A stretch of 64,000 nt of DNA from Serratia proteamaculans. Its GTDB lineage: Bacteria > Pseudomonadota > Gammaproteobacteria > Enterobacterales > Enterobacteriaceae. The stretch lies in NCBI RefSeq assembly GCF_008830365.1, contig NZ_WBKI01000002.1, positions 558,001 to 622,000 of the forward strand. The letters are read 5' to 3'. This document shows positions 56,508 to 64,000 of the stretch, piece by piece; position 1 is the stretch's first letter; every line of letters starts with the position of its first letter. The position numbers and the translations under genes were made by a program. The notes below the pieces were generated by a model. That model searched no databases. It was not told the origin of the DNA and saw only the letters and a list, made by a program, of their open reading frames with translations.

Positions 56508-57563
56508 ATGAACCAGAAATATATGATTTATATGTACCTGCTGAAGGCCAGAACCTTTATCGCTCTGCTGCTGGTTATCGCGTTCTTCAGCGTGATGGTA
56601 CCGAATTTCCTGACCACATCTAACCTGCTGATTATGACTCAGCACGTGGCCATCACCGGCCTGCTGGCCGTCGGCATGACGCTGGTAATCCTGACCGGAG
56701 GGATCGACCTTTCTGTCGGTGCCGTCGCCGGGATCTGCGGAATGGTCGCCGGAGCATTATTGACTAACGGCCTGCCCTTATGGAACGGCAGCGTCATCTT
56801 CTTCAACGTCCCTGAAGTTATTCTGTGCGTGGCCATTTTCGGCATCGTCGTCGGCTTTATTAACGGTGCCGTGATCACCCGTTTCGGCGTGGCACCCTTT
56901 ATCTGTACGCTGGGCATGATGTATGTCGCCAGAGGTTCTGCCTTGCTGTTCAACGACGGCAGCACCTACCCCAACCTCAACGGTATAGAAGCGCTGGGCA
57001 ATACCGGTTTCGCTACTCTGGGCTCCGGTACGCTGATGGGTATTTATCTGCCTATCTGGCTGATGATTGGTTTCCTGCTGCTGGGTTACTGGCTGACGAC
57101 CAAAACGCCACTTGGCCGCTATATCTACGCTATTGGTGGTAACGAATCCGCTGCTCGTCTGGCTGGTGTCCCGATCGTTAAAGCAAAAATATTCGTTTAC
57201 GCCTTCTCCGGCCTTTGCTCCGCATTTGTTGGCCTGATCGTCGCTTCACAGCTGCAAACGGCCCATCCAATGACCGGCAATATGTTCGAAATGGACGCCA
57301 TCGGTGCCACCGTGCTGGGCGGAACCGCGCTGGCAGGTGGGCGTGGGCGGGTTACGGGCTCAATTATTGGTGCTTTCGTCATCGTCTTCCTTGCGGACGG
57401 CATGGTGATGATGGGAGTCAGCGATTTCTGGCAAATGGTCATTAAGGGCGTGGTGATTGTCACCGCCGTCGTCGTCGACCAATTCCAGCAGAAATTACAG
57501 AACAAAGTCATCCTGATGCGTCGCCATGAGGAAAAACTTGCCACGGCTCAGGCCGCCAGTTAA
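56508..57563 (+). CDS. Sugar ABC transporter permease (RbsC-like)
   Basis: 351 residues, BPD_transp_2 family, about ten TM helices. LTGGIDLSVGAVAGICGM, GGNESAARLAGVPI and MDAIGATVLGGTALAGGRGRVTGSIIGA are the family hallmarks. Pairs with the RbsA-like ATPase. Confidence 0.94.
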   Translation: MNQKYMIYMYLLKARTFIALLLVIAFFSVMVPNFLTTSNLLIMTQHVAITGLLAVGMTLVILTGGIDLSVGAVAGICGMVAGALLTNGLPLWNGSVIFFNVPEVILCVAIFGIVVGFINGAVITRFGVAPFICTLGMMYVARGSALLFNDGSTYPNLNGIEALGNTGFATLGSGTLMGIYLPIWLMIGFLLLGYWLTTKTPLGRYIYAIGGNESAARLAGVPIVKAKIFVYAFSGLCSAFVGLIVASQLQTAHPMTGNMFEMDAIGATVLGGTALAGGRGRVTGSIIGAFVIVFLADGMVMMGVSDFWQMVIKGVVIVTAVVVDQFQQKLQNKVILMRRHEEKLATAQAAS

Positions 57564-57620
57564 TACGCTTTCATTACCCCGCCGCACGCGCTTGCGTCCG
57601 GCCTACACAAGGGAAATAAC

Positions 57621-58418
57621 ATGCAAAGAAATTTCCATAACAAAACGGTCGTTATCACCGGCGCATGCCGCGGGATTGGTTCTGGTATTGCTGAGCGCTT
57701 TGCTCGCGATGGTGCAAACCTGGTGATGGTCTCCAACGCCGAGCGTGTTCACGAAACGGCAGAAACCTTGCGCAAAAGTTACCAGGCCGAGATCCTGTCA
57801 TTGCAGGTCGATGTCACTGATGAAGCGCAGGTGCAATCGTTGTACGAGCAAGCCGCAGCCCGTTTCGGCACTATCGATGTTTCTATCCAGAACGCTGGCG
57901 TGATCACCATCGATTATTACGATCGCATGCCGAAAGCCGACTTTGAGAAAGTGCTGGCGGTTAACACCACCGGCGTCTGGCTCTGCTGCCGCGAGGCCGC
58001 CAAATACATGGTGAAACAAAAGCACGGCAGCCTGATTAATACGTCTTCAGGCCAGGGTCGTCAGGGCTTTATCTACACTCCGCATTACGCTGCCAGCAAA
58101 ATGGGCGTTATAGGCATTACGCAAAGCCTGGCCCACGAACTGGCGCCGTGGAATATCACCGTCAACGCCTTCTGCCCAGGCATTATCGAAAGCGAAATGT
58201 GGGATTACAACGACCGAGTGTGGGGTGAGGCCCTGAGTACCGAACAAAAACGCTATGGCAAAGGTGAACTGATGGCGGAATGGGTCGAAGGTATTCCGAT
58301 GAAGCGTGCGGGTAAACCGGAAGATGTCGCCGGACTGGTGGCCTTCCTCGCATCCGACGATGCACGCTACCTTACCGGACAAACCATCAACATCGACGGC
58401 GGCCTGATTATGTCGTAA
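57621..58418 (+). CDS. Short-chain dehydrogenase/reductase 1
   Basis: 265 residues, classical SDR. Cofactor loop TGACRGIG, NAG in IQNAGVIT, catalytic Ser in INTSSGQGRQG and YxxxK as YAASKMG; C-terminal GQTINIDGGLIMS. Sugar-alcohol dehydrogenases of this kind (sorbitol, xylitol, arabinitol) oxidise polyols to ketoses. GGGAAAT precedes the ATG. The substrate is presumably the imported sugar or its product. Confidence 0.9.
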   Translation: MQRNFHNKTVVITGACRGIGSGIAERFARDGANLVMVSNAERVHETAETLRKSYQAEILSLQVDVTDEAQVQSLYEQAAARFGTIDVSIQNAGVITIDYYDRMPKADFEKVLAVNTTGVWLCCREAAKYMVKQKHGSLINTSSGQGRQGFIYTPHYAASKMGVIGITQSLAHELAPWNITVNAFCPGIIESEMWDYNDRVWGEALSTEQKRYGKGELMAEWVEGIPMKRAGKPEDVAGLVAFLASDDARYLTGQTINIDGGLIMS

Positions 58419-58542
58419 TGCCCGTCAGGAACGACAAAACCAGAATAGTGGCCAGGAAAACGTTAGCCGCAACCCGGGATACTCCTACCCGTCGGTTTAC
58501 GCCGTATTGCGCCACGGGATATTAATTCAGAGAGTGATGGCT

Positions 58543-59328
58543 ATGATCACAAAAAATTTTTCTCAACAGCTGTTTAGTCTACAGGACCGCGTGGCCTTCG
58601 TGACCGGTGCAGGCAGCGGCATCGGTCAGATGATTGCTTATGGACTCGCCAGCGCGGGCGCTCGTGTGGTTTGTTTTGATCTACGCGAAGACGGTGGCCT
58701 TGCCGAAACCGTTAAAAATATCGAATCGATTGGCGGGCAGGCCTGCTTTTATACCGGGGACGTTCGTCAACTTAGCGATCTGCGTGCTGGCGTCGCCTTG
58801 GCCAAAAGCCGCTTCGGCCGCCTCAATATCGCCGTTAACGCGGCCGGTATCGCCAACGCCAACCCGGCGCTTGAGATGGAAACCGAACAATGGCAGCGGG
58901 TTATCGATATTAACCTCACCGGCGTGTGGAACTCCTGTAAAGCGGAAGCCGAACTGATGCAGGAATTAGGCGGTGGTTCGATTATTAATATTGCCTCCAT
59001 GTCCGGCATTATTGTTAATCGCGGTCTTGAGCAGGCACATTATAACTGCTCCAAAGCGGGTGTTATTCACCTCTCCAAAAGCCTCGCAATGGAATGGGTC
59101 AGCAAAGGGATCCGCGTCAACTCCATCAGCCCGGGATACACCGCCACGCCAATGAATACACGCCCTGAGATGATCCATCAGACCCGCGAATTTGAAAGCC
59201 AGACGCCGATTCAGCGAATGGCAAAAGTGGAGGAGATGGCTGGCCCGGCACTCTTCCTCGCCAGTGATGCCGCGTCGTTCTGTACCGGTGTTGATCTGGT
59301 CGTCGATGGCGGTTTTGTCTGCTGGTAA
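58543..59328 (+). CDS. Short-chain dehydrogenase/reductase 2
   Basis: 261 residues from ATG 58543; CAGAGAG is 8 nt upstream of it, whereas the ATG at 58537 is too close. TGAGSGIG, NAAG, Ser in INIASMSG and YNCSK are the SDR motifs; DLVVDGGFVCW ends it. The SYK motif is intact, with Cys in place of the usual Ala before SK. A different subgroup from SDR1, so the two probably act on different carbons or steps. Last gene of the operon; hairpin at 59361. Confidence 0.9.
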   Translation: MITKNFSQQLFSLQDRVAFVTGAGSGIGQMIAYGLASAGARVVCFDLREDGGLAETVKNIESIGGQACFYTGDVRQLSDLRAGVALAKSRFGRLNIAVNAAGIANANPALEMETEQWQRVIDINLTGVWNSCKAEAELMQELGGGSIINIASMSGIIVNRGLEQAHYNCSKAGVIHLSKSLAMEWVSKGIRVNSISPGYTATPMNTRPEMIHQTREFESQTPIQRMAKVEEMAGPALFLASDAASFCTGVDLVVDGGFVCW

Positions 59329-59857
59329 AAGCGGTGCTTAACTTTTGAGCTGTAGCCGAATGCGGAGGATCCTCTCCGCATTTATCCTCTGTCGTGAGGA
59401 TTCTCTTTGGGTATTCTACGAGCTGACAATGAAAGTATAGAAAGGGATGCAGAGATATCTGCACTTGGCACTGAATCATTTAACTGATCATGTGAGTCAG
59501 ATTGAGCACACCAATAATCTTTATCTCATAATGCTCAACGAATAAATACAGCACCCACATCTTAATTTAAAATGTAAGAAACCCAATATGTTATGCGTGC
59601 AACAATGACGAGTTTTTCTCTTATTCCAGGCATTATCCAGGCTCAGAGGAAATACTTATTCACTGTCCAGAAAATCATCCCACAGTCAAAAGCAGCGAGC
59701 AGGAAAGGTCTCATTCAGAATGGTAAAAGGTGTAAATCAGGCTGTTAATGCTAGGGGGGAATAATTTTTCAATAATTTCATTCTATAGCTGGAAATGACT
59801 TTTCCCTGCTGAAATTTTCGAAAATCATTCCATACCCACAGAACAACCTCTTCTTCA
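59329..59857. other. Junction between the sugar locus and the A+T-rich patch
   Basis: 529 bp without a recognised gene. 59361-59383 is a hairpin (TGCGGAG...CTCCGCA) ending the sugar operon. From about 59430 the DNA becomes A+T-rich and no frame looks coding. It is likely the left edge of the accessory insertion. Confidence 0.5.
59361..59383 (+). terminator. Terminator-like hairpin after the sugar operon
   Basis: TGCGGAG-GATCCT-CTCCGCA followed by TTT, 33 nt after the SDR2 stop. Confidence 0.6.
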
Positions 59858-60208
59858 TCATATATCCATTTCTGGCTTTTCAGTTTCTTGCCTGGCTTCA
59901 AAAAAATCGCCCCAGTCCGCCATTGCATACAGGATAGGTGAGAGGGTGTTACCAAGCGAAGACATCGCGTACTCGACCCTCGGAGGTATTTCCCCAAAAT
60001 CCTTTCTAACGATAAGACCATCCTCCTCTAATTCGCGCAGTTGCTGAGCGAGAATTTTTGGCGATATGGGTCCAAGGCATCTCGTCAGCTCACCAAATCT
60101 TTTGGTACCCTCGAGAAGAAAATGAATGATCAGTACTTTCCACTTCCCCCCAATGACTTTCAACGTGATTTCTACGGGACAGCTTGCCTTTTTATTAGCT
60201 ATAGACAT
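59858..60208 (-). CDS. HxlR family transcriptional regulator
   Basis: 116 residues, a winged-helix HxlR/YtfH-type regulator: CPVEITLKVIGGKWKVLIIHFL begins the domain (the Cys near residue 10 is conserved and redox-active in some members), then RFGELTRCLGPISPKILAQQLRELEEDGLI and RVEYAMSSLGNTLSPIL. Divergent from the hydrolase at 60364 and probably controls it. Codons are richer in A/T than in the core genes. Confidence 0.88.
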   Translation of the reverse strand: MSIANKKASCPVEITLKVIGGKWKVLIIHFLLEGTKRFGELTRCLGPISPKILAQQLRELEEDGLIVRKDFGEIPPRVEYAMSSLGNTLSPILYAMADWGDFFEARQETEKPEMDI

Positions 60209-60363
60209 TTCAGGTTCTCAGTATCATTTTGGAAACTAGTAACATAAATGTAAGTAGTTGTGGTTTGGATGTGCAAGATATATTTTATCATTGTCCGACT
60301 CAAGTACTTTCACCGAACTGGTGATGTACATCGTCGTAAAAATTGGATATTAAGAGGAACAAT

Positions 60364-61032
60364 ATGGCTGCTACCAATGGAATGCTAGACCCAGATGATT
60401 CGGTTATTTTACTTATCGATCACCAGAGTGGACTGTTCAATACGGTTCGTGACGTATCCATTCCTGATCTTCGCAATTACGTTACAGCGATCGCGAAGAC
60501 AGCAACATTGCTGAATATTCCGGTGATCACTACTGCTTCTGTACCAGATGGTCCCAATGGCCCACTGATCCCAGAAATACATCAGTATGCCCCCCATGCA
60601 GTTTATGTGCCGCGCACCGGGCAGATAAACACGTGGGACAATCCTTTATTTGTGGAAGAGATTAAGAAGACGGGTCGGAAGACACTGATCATCGCCGGCA
60701 CGCTTACAAGCGTTTGTATGGCCTTCCCTGCAGTGAGCGCGAGACAAGAGGGCTACAATGTTTATTGTGTCGTCGATGCTTCAGGAAACTGGAGTAAGTT
60801 GGCAACTGACACCACTATCGCTCGAGTTACGCAAGCTGGCGCGATCCCTACTGACACCTTCGCTATCGTTGCTGAGTTAATGCGAACCTGGAACCGTGCT
60901 GAAGGTTCACGCTTTGCTGAAATACTTTCTGAGCATGTGTGCCCTGAGTACAAGTGCCTGATGGAAAGCTTTAGTAAAGCCCAGGCTGTCGTTAAGGATG
61001 GCCCAGAGACAAATCTCGATAAATATCAGTAA
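60364..61032 (+). CDS. Isochorismatase-like cysteine hydrolase (YcaC-like)
   Basis: 222 residues. ATG 60364 follows [26 protein letters not shown] carries the catalytic Asp; [16 protein letters not shown] carries the nucleophilic Cys and the cis-peptide region. It follows E. coli YcaC along most of its length ([20 protein letters not shown]), but the substrate of YcaC itself is unknown. Divergent from HxlR, with 155 bp between. Confidence 0.85.
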   Translation: MAATNGMLDPDDSVILLIDHQSGLFNTVRDVSIPDLRNYVTAIAKTATLLNIPVITTASVPDGPNGPLIPEIHQYAPHAVYVPRTGQINTWDNPLFVEEIKKTGRKTLIIAGTLTSVCMAFPAVSARQEGYNVYCVVDASGNWSKLATDTTIARVTQAGAIPTDTFAIVAELMRTWNRAEGSRFAEILSEHVCPEYKCLMESFSKAQAVVKDGPETNLDKYQ

Positions 61033-61208
61033 AGTATAAATATATGTAAGTAATGCTCGCTGCAAATTTCCTCATATCGCATATGAGTGAGACAGAGGAA
61101 ACAGAGGGCACTAAAGTGCCCTCTTTCGTGCCAGAATGCAGTGGTTTACTGAATTTGAGCACCTTAACTGGGGTCATATCTCACCTCATAACAACGCAAG
61201 GTGACCCA

Positions 61209-61256
61209 GTAAAAAGAAAGAATTTCAGCGCAGAGTTCAAACGTGAATCTGCACAG
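61209..61256 (+). pseudogene. Remnant of an IS3-family transposase orfA
   Basis: VKRKNFSAEFKRESAQ is the N-terminus of IS3-family OrfA proteins of the KRKNFSAEFKRESAQLVV type; the ATG is replaced by GTA and homology stops after 16 codons. The neighbouring AACTGGGGTCAT may be part of an IS end. The element was therefore cut down to a scar just upstream of the SnoaL gene. Confidence 0.7.
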
Positions 61257-61297
61257 TTTCTCAAACCTGGACCAAAAACATTAACGAAGGAGATATC

Positions 61298-61798
61298 ATG
61301 TCGATTGAACAAGCATTGAAAACGCGAAAACCCAAGGATATTGTAAAGGCATTCTTAGAAAATACCGCTAAGGATAAAGTTGAAAATGCCGCTAATCAAT
61401 TAGTAGATATTAATGCTACCTATATCTCGCTCAATTTTAACAACCCTGAGTTAAAACAGATTGAGCCTTGGGCGGGTACCTCCCAAGGGCGTCAAGTGTA
61501 TATTGATACCTTCGTCAATGTTGGGACCTACTGGAATGTTGATGCCTTTGATATCACTGATATCCTTGCAGAGGGCGATATAGTGGCCGTATTTGGGCAA
61601 TTTACTTACACCTCTGTCGCGCTGGGACACCAGTTTACCTCCCCCTTTTCGATCAAGGCTAAAGTAGAAAACAGTAAAATCGTATATTTTCAGTTCATGG
61701 AAGATACTTATGCCTCTGCGGCATCATTCCGTGCCAGTGGTGAGTGGGTTATCCAGAGCAGAACTGATGTGGCAGCATTTCAGGTAGGGAAAAAATAA
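61298..61798 (+). CDS. SnoaL/NTF2-like protein
   Basis: 166 residues with the cone-shaped SnoaL-like fold: ENAANQLVDINATYISLNF, GRQVYIDTFVNVGTYW, ILAEGDIVAVFGQFTY and KIVYFQFMEDTY. Relatives bind or isomerise small hydrophobic molecules or have lost activity. GAAGGAGAT precedes the ATG. Probably in operon with the esterase 63 bp downstream. A+T-rich codon use. Confidence 0.78.
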   Translation: MSIEQALKTRKPKDIVKAFLENTAKDKVENAANQLVDINATYISLNFNNPELKQIEPWAGTSQGRQVYIDTFVNVGTYWNVDAFDITDILAEGDIVAVFGQFTYTSVALGHQFTSPFSIKAKVENSKIVYFQFMEDTYASAASFRASGEWVIQSRTDVAAFQVGKK

Positions 61799-61861
61799 TC
61801 GGTAAAAGACAACATTCCTTTTTTAGGGACGTTTCGATAAACGGATAGGAGTAGCAATTTA

Positions 61862-62752
61862 ATGGACAAGAAAATCGAACGGGTTTTAGAAATGCGGAAT
61901 GATTATCGTCAACTGATCTCGACTGCCGGTGAGCCAGATTGGGTAGAAACCCTGTCAGCAATAGTTATTCCCACTTCAACTGAATATGATATGCCTGCAC
62001 GATTGTATGTCCCTGCACAAAAAGAAAACACACTTAAACCTGCAATTCTGTTTATTCATGGTGGTGGCTGGGTCTCGGGCGATTTAGATACTCATGATGT
62101 ACTTTGCCGCGCCCTGGCCAATAAATTCGGTGCTGTCGTGCTGGCAATTGACTACCGTTTAGCCCCAGAGTTTCCCGCCCCAATAGGGATTGAAGATAGC
62201 TATGCAGCCTTACAATGGTTACATCAGCAGGCAGAGACGTTGAAGATCGACCGCAATGCTATTGCAGTAACCGGTGACAGCGCGGGAGCGACAATAGCTA
62301 TAGTGGTGAATACCCTCACCCGTGATCGTAAAGGCCCTCCCATTTGTGCACAGTGGTTGATGTATCCCAGTGCCAGTTTCGATTTTGACACGCCATCCTT
62401 CGCCGTATTTGGTGAAACTAATTTCCCTACTACTGACATTATGAAATTTGTGGCAAGTTGTTACCTCCCTGAAGGGATGGCAATAAACGATCCGCTCGTT
62501 TCACCATTATATGGAAATCACCATCACCTTTCCCCGACACTTATATCCGTAGGTGACAATGATCCACTTTACGATGGATGTATACAGTTGGGCGATGTTT
62601 TAAACCATGCGGGAGTAACAACCCTGGTTAACGTGTATAAAAATGCTGAGCATGGTTTTATTCAATTCTTTAAAGATACCACCACCCATCCGGCAGGCAT
62701 GGCTGGATTAAAAGATGGGGTGACTTTTTTGAAACATTACTTGCGCCCCTGA
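61862..62752 (+). CDS. Alpha/beta hydrolase (HSL-type esterase)
   Basis: 296 residues, hormone-sensitive-lipase group. The oxyanion motif HGGGW is near residue 66, nucleophile Ser in TGDSAGA near 140, Asp in DNDPLYDG near 236 and His in EHGFIQF near 264. Hydrolyses small esters; natural substrate unknown. Same strand as the SnoaL gene. A+T-rich codons, like its neighbours. Confidence 0.9.
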   Translation: MDKKIERVLEMRNDYRQLISTAGEPDWVETLSAIVIPTSTEYDMPARLYVPAQKENTLKPAILFIHGGGWVSGDLDTHDVLCRALANKFGAVVLAIDYRLAPEFPAPIGIEDSYAALQWLHQQAETLKIDRNAIAVTGDSAGATIAIVVNTLTRDRKGPPICAQWLMYPSASFDFDTPSFAVFGETNFPTTDIMKFVASCYLPEGMAINDPLVSPLYGNHHHLSPTLISVGDNDPLYDGCIQLGDVLNHAGVTTLVNVYKNAEHGFIQFFKDTTTHPAGMAGLKDGVTFLKHYLRP

Positions 62753-62871
62753 TCTTCTTTTTTGGGGGGATATTCCCAGACTTTTCCGTCCCCCAGTTTC
62801 AGGTCTGCAACGCGTTTATCCAGGTCAACAAGCTGATTGCTACTTTTGAAGAGCTGCCTCGTTTCCCCATA
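62737..62871 (-). pseudogene. Coding remnant on the minus strand (unidentified)
   Basis: A 44-codon open stretch with no ATG, reading ...NQLVDLDKRVADLKLGDG, then KVWEYPPKKEDQGRK and a stop, has protein-like composition (amphipathic helix then a Pro/Lys tail). A stop precedes it upstream. It overlaps the esterase 3' end by 16 bp. It looks like the C-terminus of a broken gene next to the tRNA-Arg site. Family not recognised. Confidence 0.4.
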
Positions 62872-62987
62872 TCATTTAACCAAACATACGAGAAAAAATT
62901 GACGAAGTCTTGGCGGACAATGTCACTAATCTGGCACTTTTGGAAAAAGCAGCTGTTGAGGAAGAGGCTTAATTCGTTGAATCTAAA

Positions 62988-63064
62988 TGGTACGCCCTAC
63001 AGGGCTCGAACCTGTGACCTACGGCTTAGAAGGCCGTTGCTCTATCCAACTGAGCTAAGGGCGC
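62988..63064 (-). tRNA. argU: tRNA-Arg (TCT)
   Basis: On the minus strand: GCGCCCTTAGCTCAGTTGG..., anticodon loop CTTCTAA giving TCT, encoded CCA; 77 nt. It decodes the rare AGA codon. The E. coli counterpart argU is a prophage integration site near folD, which starts about 330 bp away here. The 3' end faces the A+T-rich patch. Confidence 0.96.
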
Positions 63065-63396
63065 ATTGGGATGCGGCAACCGAGGGTTGCGGGAGGGGAT
63101 TATACGGTCAGGGGTCACTGAGTCAATGCCTTTTCATGACGTTACGGCTGTAGCCGTGCTTTATGGTGTTTTTTCAGCCATTACAGATATCGCTATGAAG
63201 TTAACATCGTTATTTATCTTGAGTTCGGCTCAGTACCGGGCGGTAAAAAGGTGTAGAGGATCATTCTGTTGGCATAAAAAAACGTAAATCATGTCAGGCA
63301 AACGGCGTCGAACACGATTCAGCGCCTGACAGCGCGCTCCGCTTCTGACAAAATAGCGTCATCCCCGCTTTTCTTAATTGATGGATTTCCTCACTG
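63065..63396. other. argU-folD divergent region
   Basis: 332 bp without a gene. Contains the argU promoter on the minus strand (63099-63126) and the folD promoter and leader on the plus strand. The middle is unremarkable. Confidence 0.6.
63099..63126 (-). promoter_or_regulatory. Promoter of argU
   Basis: On the minus strand TTGACT (63121-63126) and TATAAT (63099-63104) are 16 bp apart and followed by a C-rich discriminator CCCCTCCCG; the tRNA begins about 34 nt further on. Confidence 0.85.
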
Positions 63397-64000
63397 ATGT
63401 CAGCAAAGATTATTGATGGTAAAACGATTGCGCAGCAGGTTAGAAACGAAGTGGCTGAGCAAGTTAAACAACGTCTGGCTGCCGGTAAACGCGCGCCGGG
63501 CCTGGCAGTCGTACTGGTTGGCGAAAACCCGGCCTCACAGATTTATGTCGCCAGCAAACGCCGCGCCTGTGATGAAGTGGGTTTCCTCTCCCGCTCCTAT
63601 GATTTGCCTGCCACCACCAGTGAGGCCGAACTGCTGGCGCTGATCGATCAACTGAATACCGACGGCGAGATCGACGGTATTTTAGTGCAGTTGCCGCTGC
63701 CTGCCGGCATCGATAACGTCAAAGTGCTGGAACGTATTCATCCGGATAAAGACGTCGACGGTTTCCATCCGTACAACGTCGGTCGCCTGTGCCAGCGCTC
63801 GCCTAAACTGCGTCCTTGCACCCCACGCGGTATCGTCACCCTGCTCGAGCGTTATAACATCGATACCTATGGCCTGAATGCCGTCGTGGTTGGCGCATCC
63901 AACATCGTCGGTCGCCCAATGAGTATGGAGCTGCTGCTGGCCGGTTGCACCACCACCGTGACCCACCGGTTCACCAAAAATCTGCGTCATCACGTTGAAA
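63397..64000 (+). CDS. folD: Methylenetetrahydrofolate dehydrogenase/cyclohydrolase (partial, 5' part)
   Basis: The first 201 codons of a protein of about 288 residues; the rest lies beyond the window. FolD interconverts methylene-, methenyl- and formyl-tetrahydrofolate using [20 protein letters not shown] start; catalytic Lys in [28 protein letters not shown] and [13 protein letters not shown] are PROSITE-type signatures; [15 protein letters not shown] is the NADP-binding loop. Very close to E. coli FolD. Confidence 0.97.
   Translation, partial: MSAKIIDGKTIAQQVRNEVAEQVKQRLAAGKRAPGLAVVLVGENPASQIYVASKRRACDEVGFLSRSYDLPATTSEAELLALIDQLNTDGEIDGILVQLPLPAGIDNVKVLERIHPDKDVDGFHPYNVGRLCQRSPKLRPCTPRGIVTLLERYNIDTYGLNAVVVGASNIVGRPMSMELLLAGCTTTVTHRFTKNLRHHVE

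Noticed and set aside
61053-61319. 88-codon ORF spanning the IS scar
   Set aside because: It joins non-coding sequence to the 16-codon transposase scrap and overlaps the start of the SnoaL gene; no ribosome-binding site.
59330-62987. Direct repeat of the argU 3' end as an att site
   Set aside because: I looked for TACGCCCTAC or its complement at the left side of the patch and saw none, so no island boundary can be drawn from repeats.

Overview
The window looks like chromosomal DNA of a Serratia-type enterobacterium (order Enterobacterales). The gene order asnB, a Met/Leu/Gln tRNA cluster, ubiF, miaB, ybeZ-ybeY-corC-lnt, gltIJKL, rihA, ybeL, leuS-lptE-holA-nadD, rsfS-rlmH-mrdA-mrdB-rlpA-dacA, ybeD-lipB-lipA, tatE matches the 14-15 minute region of Escherichia coli, with local differences (yjdM beside miaB, an azoreductase after rihA, no cobC between nadD and rsfS). 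G+C content is fairly high, and ERIC/IRU repeats typical of enterobacteria are present. The genus is inferred from protein similarity and gene order, not proven.

Positions 1-30,700 are housekeeping: asparagine synthesis, tRNAs, ubiquinone and tRNA modification, ribosome maturation (ybeZ, ybeY, rsfS, rlmH), lipoprotein acylation, glutamate/aspartate uptake, leucyl-tRNA synthetase, LPS assembly, the DNA polymerase III delta subunit, NAD synthesis, the cell-elongation machinery (PBP2, RodA, RlpA, PBP5), lipoate synthesis and Tat export.

Positions 30,800-48,200 are more variable. They hold two membrane-anchored diguanylate cyclases, a fluoride channel gene (crcB) behind a clear fluoride riboswitch, a TetR/Bcr-type exporter pair, cspE, and a five-gene M20 deacylase / flavin monooxygenase / GNAT / amino-acid ABC transporter locus. 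That locus resembles the Bacillus yxe (S-(2-succino)cysteine) and ytm sulfur-salvage operons but has no binding protein. There is also a cold-shock-like protein, two paralogous 53-residue zinc-ribbon proteins, a quinone reductase, a LysR/aldo-keto reductase pair and a VIT-type transporter.

Positions 48,200-59,400 form a coherent carbohydrate catabolic locus. A two-subunit transketolase is transcribed leftwards. A SorC-type regulator, an FGGY sugar kinase, a ribose-type ABC transporter with a DUF2291 lipoprotein, and two short-chain dehydrogenases are transcribed rightwards. The same palindrome, GAATATATATTC, occurs in both control regions and is the probable operator; a CRP-like site lies upstream of the kinase. 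The gene set recalls branched-sugar (apiose/apulose) pathways, but the substrate cannot be fixed from sequence.

Positions 59,400-63,000 are an A+T-rich accessory patch ending at tRNA-Arg(TCT), a known island integration site: an HxlR regulator divergent from a YcaC-like hydrolase, an IS3-family transposase scrap, a SnoaL-like protein, an HSL-type esterase and short coding remnants. folD starts at 63,397 and runs off the window.
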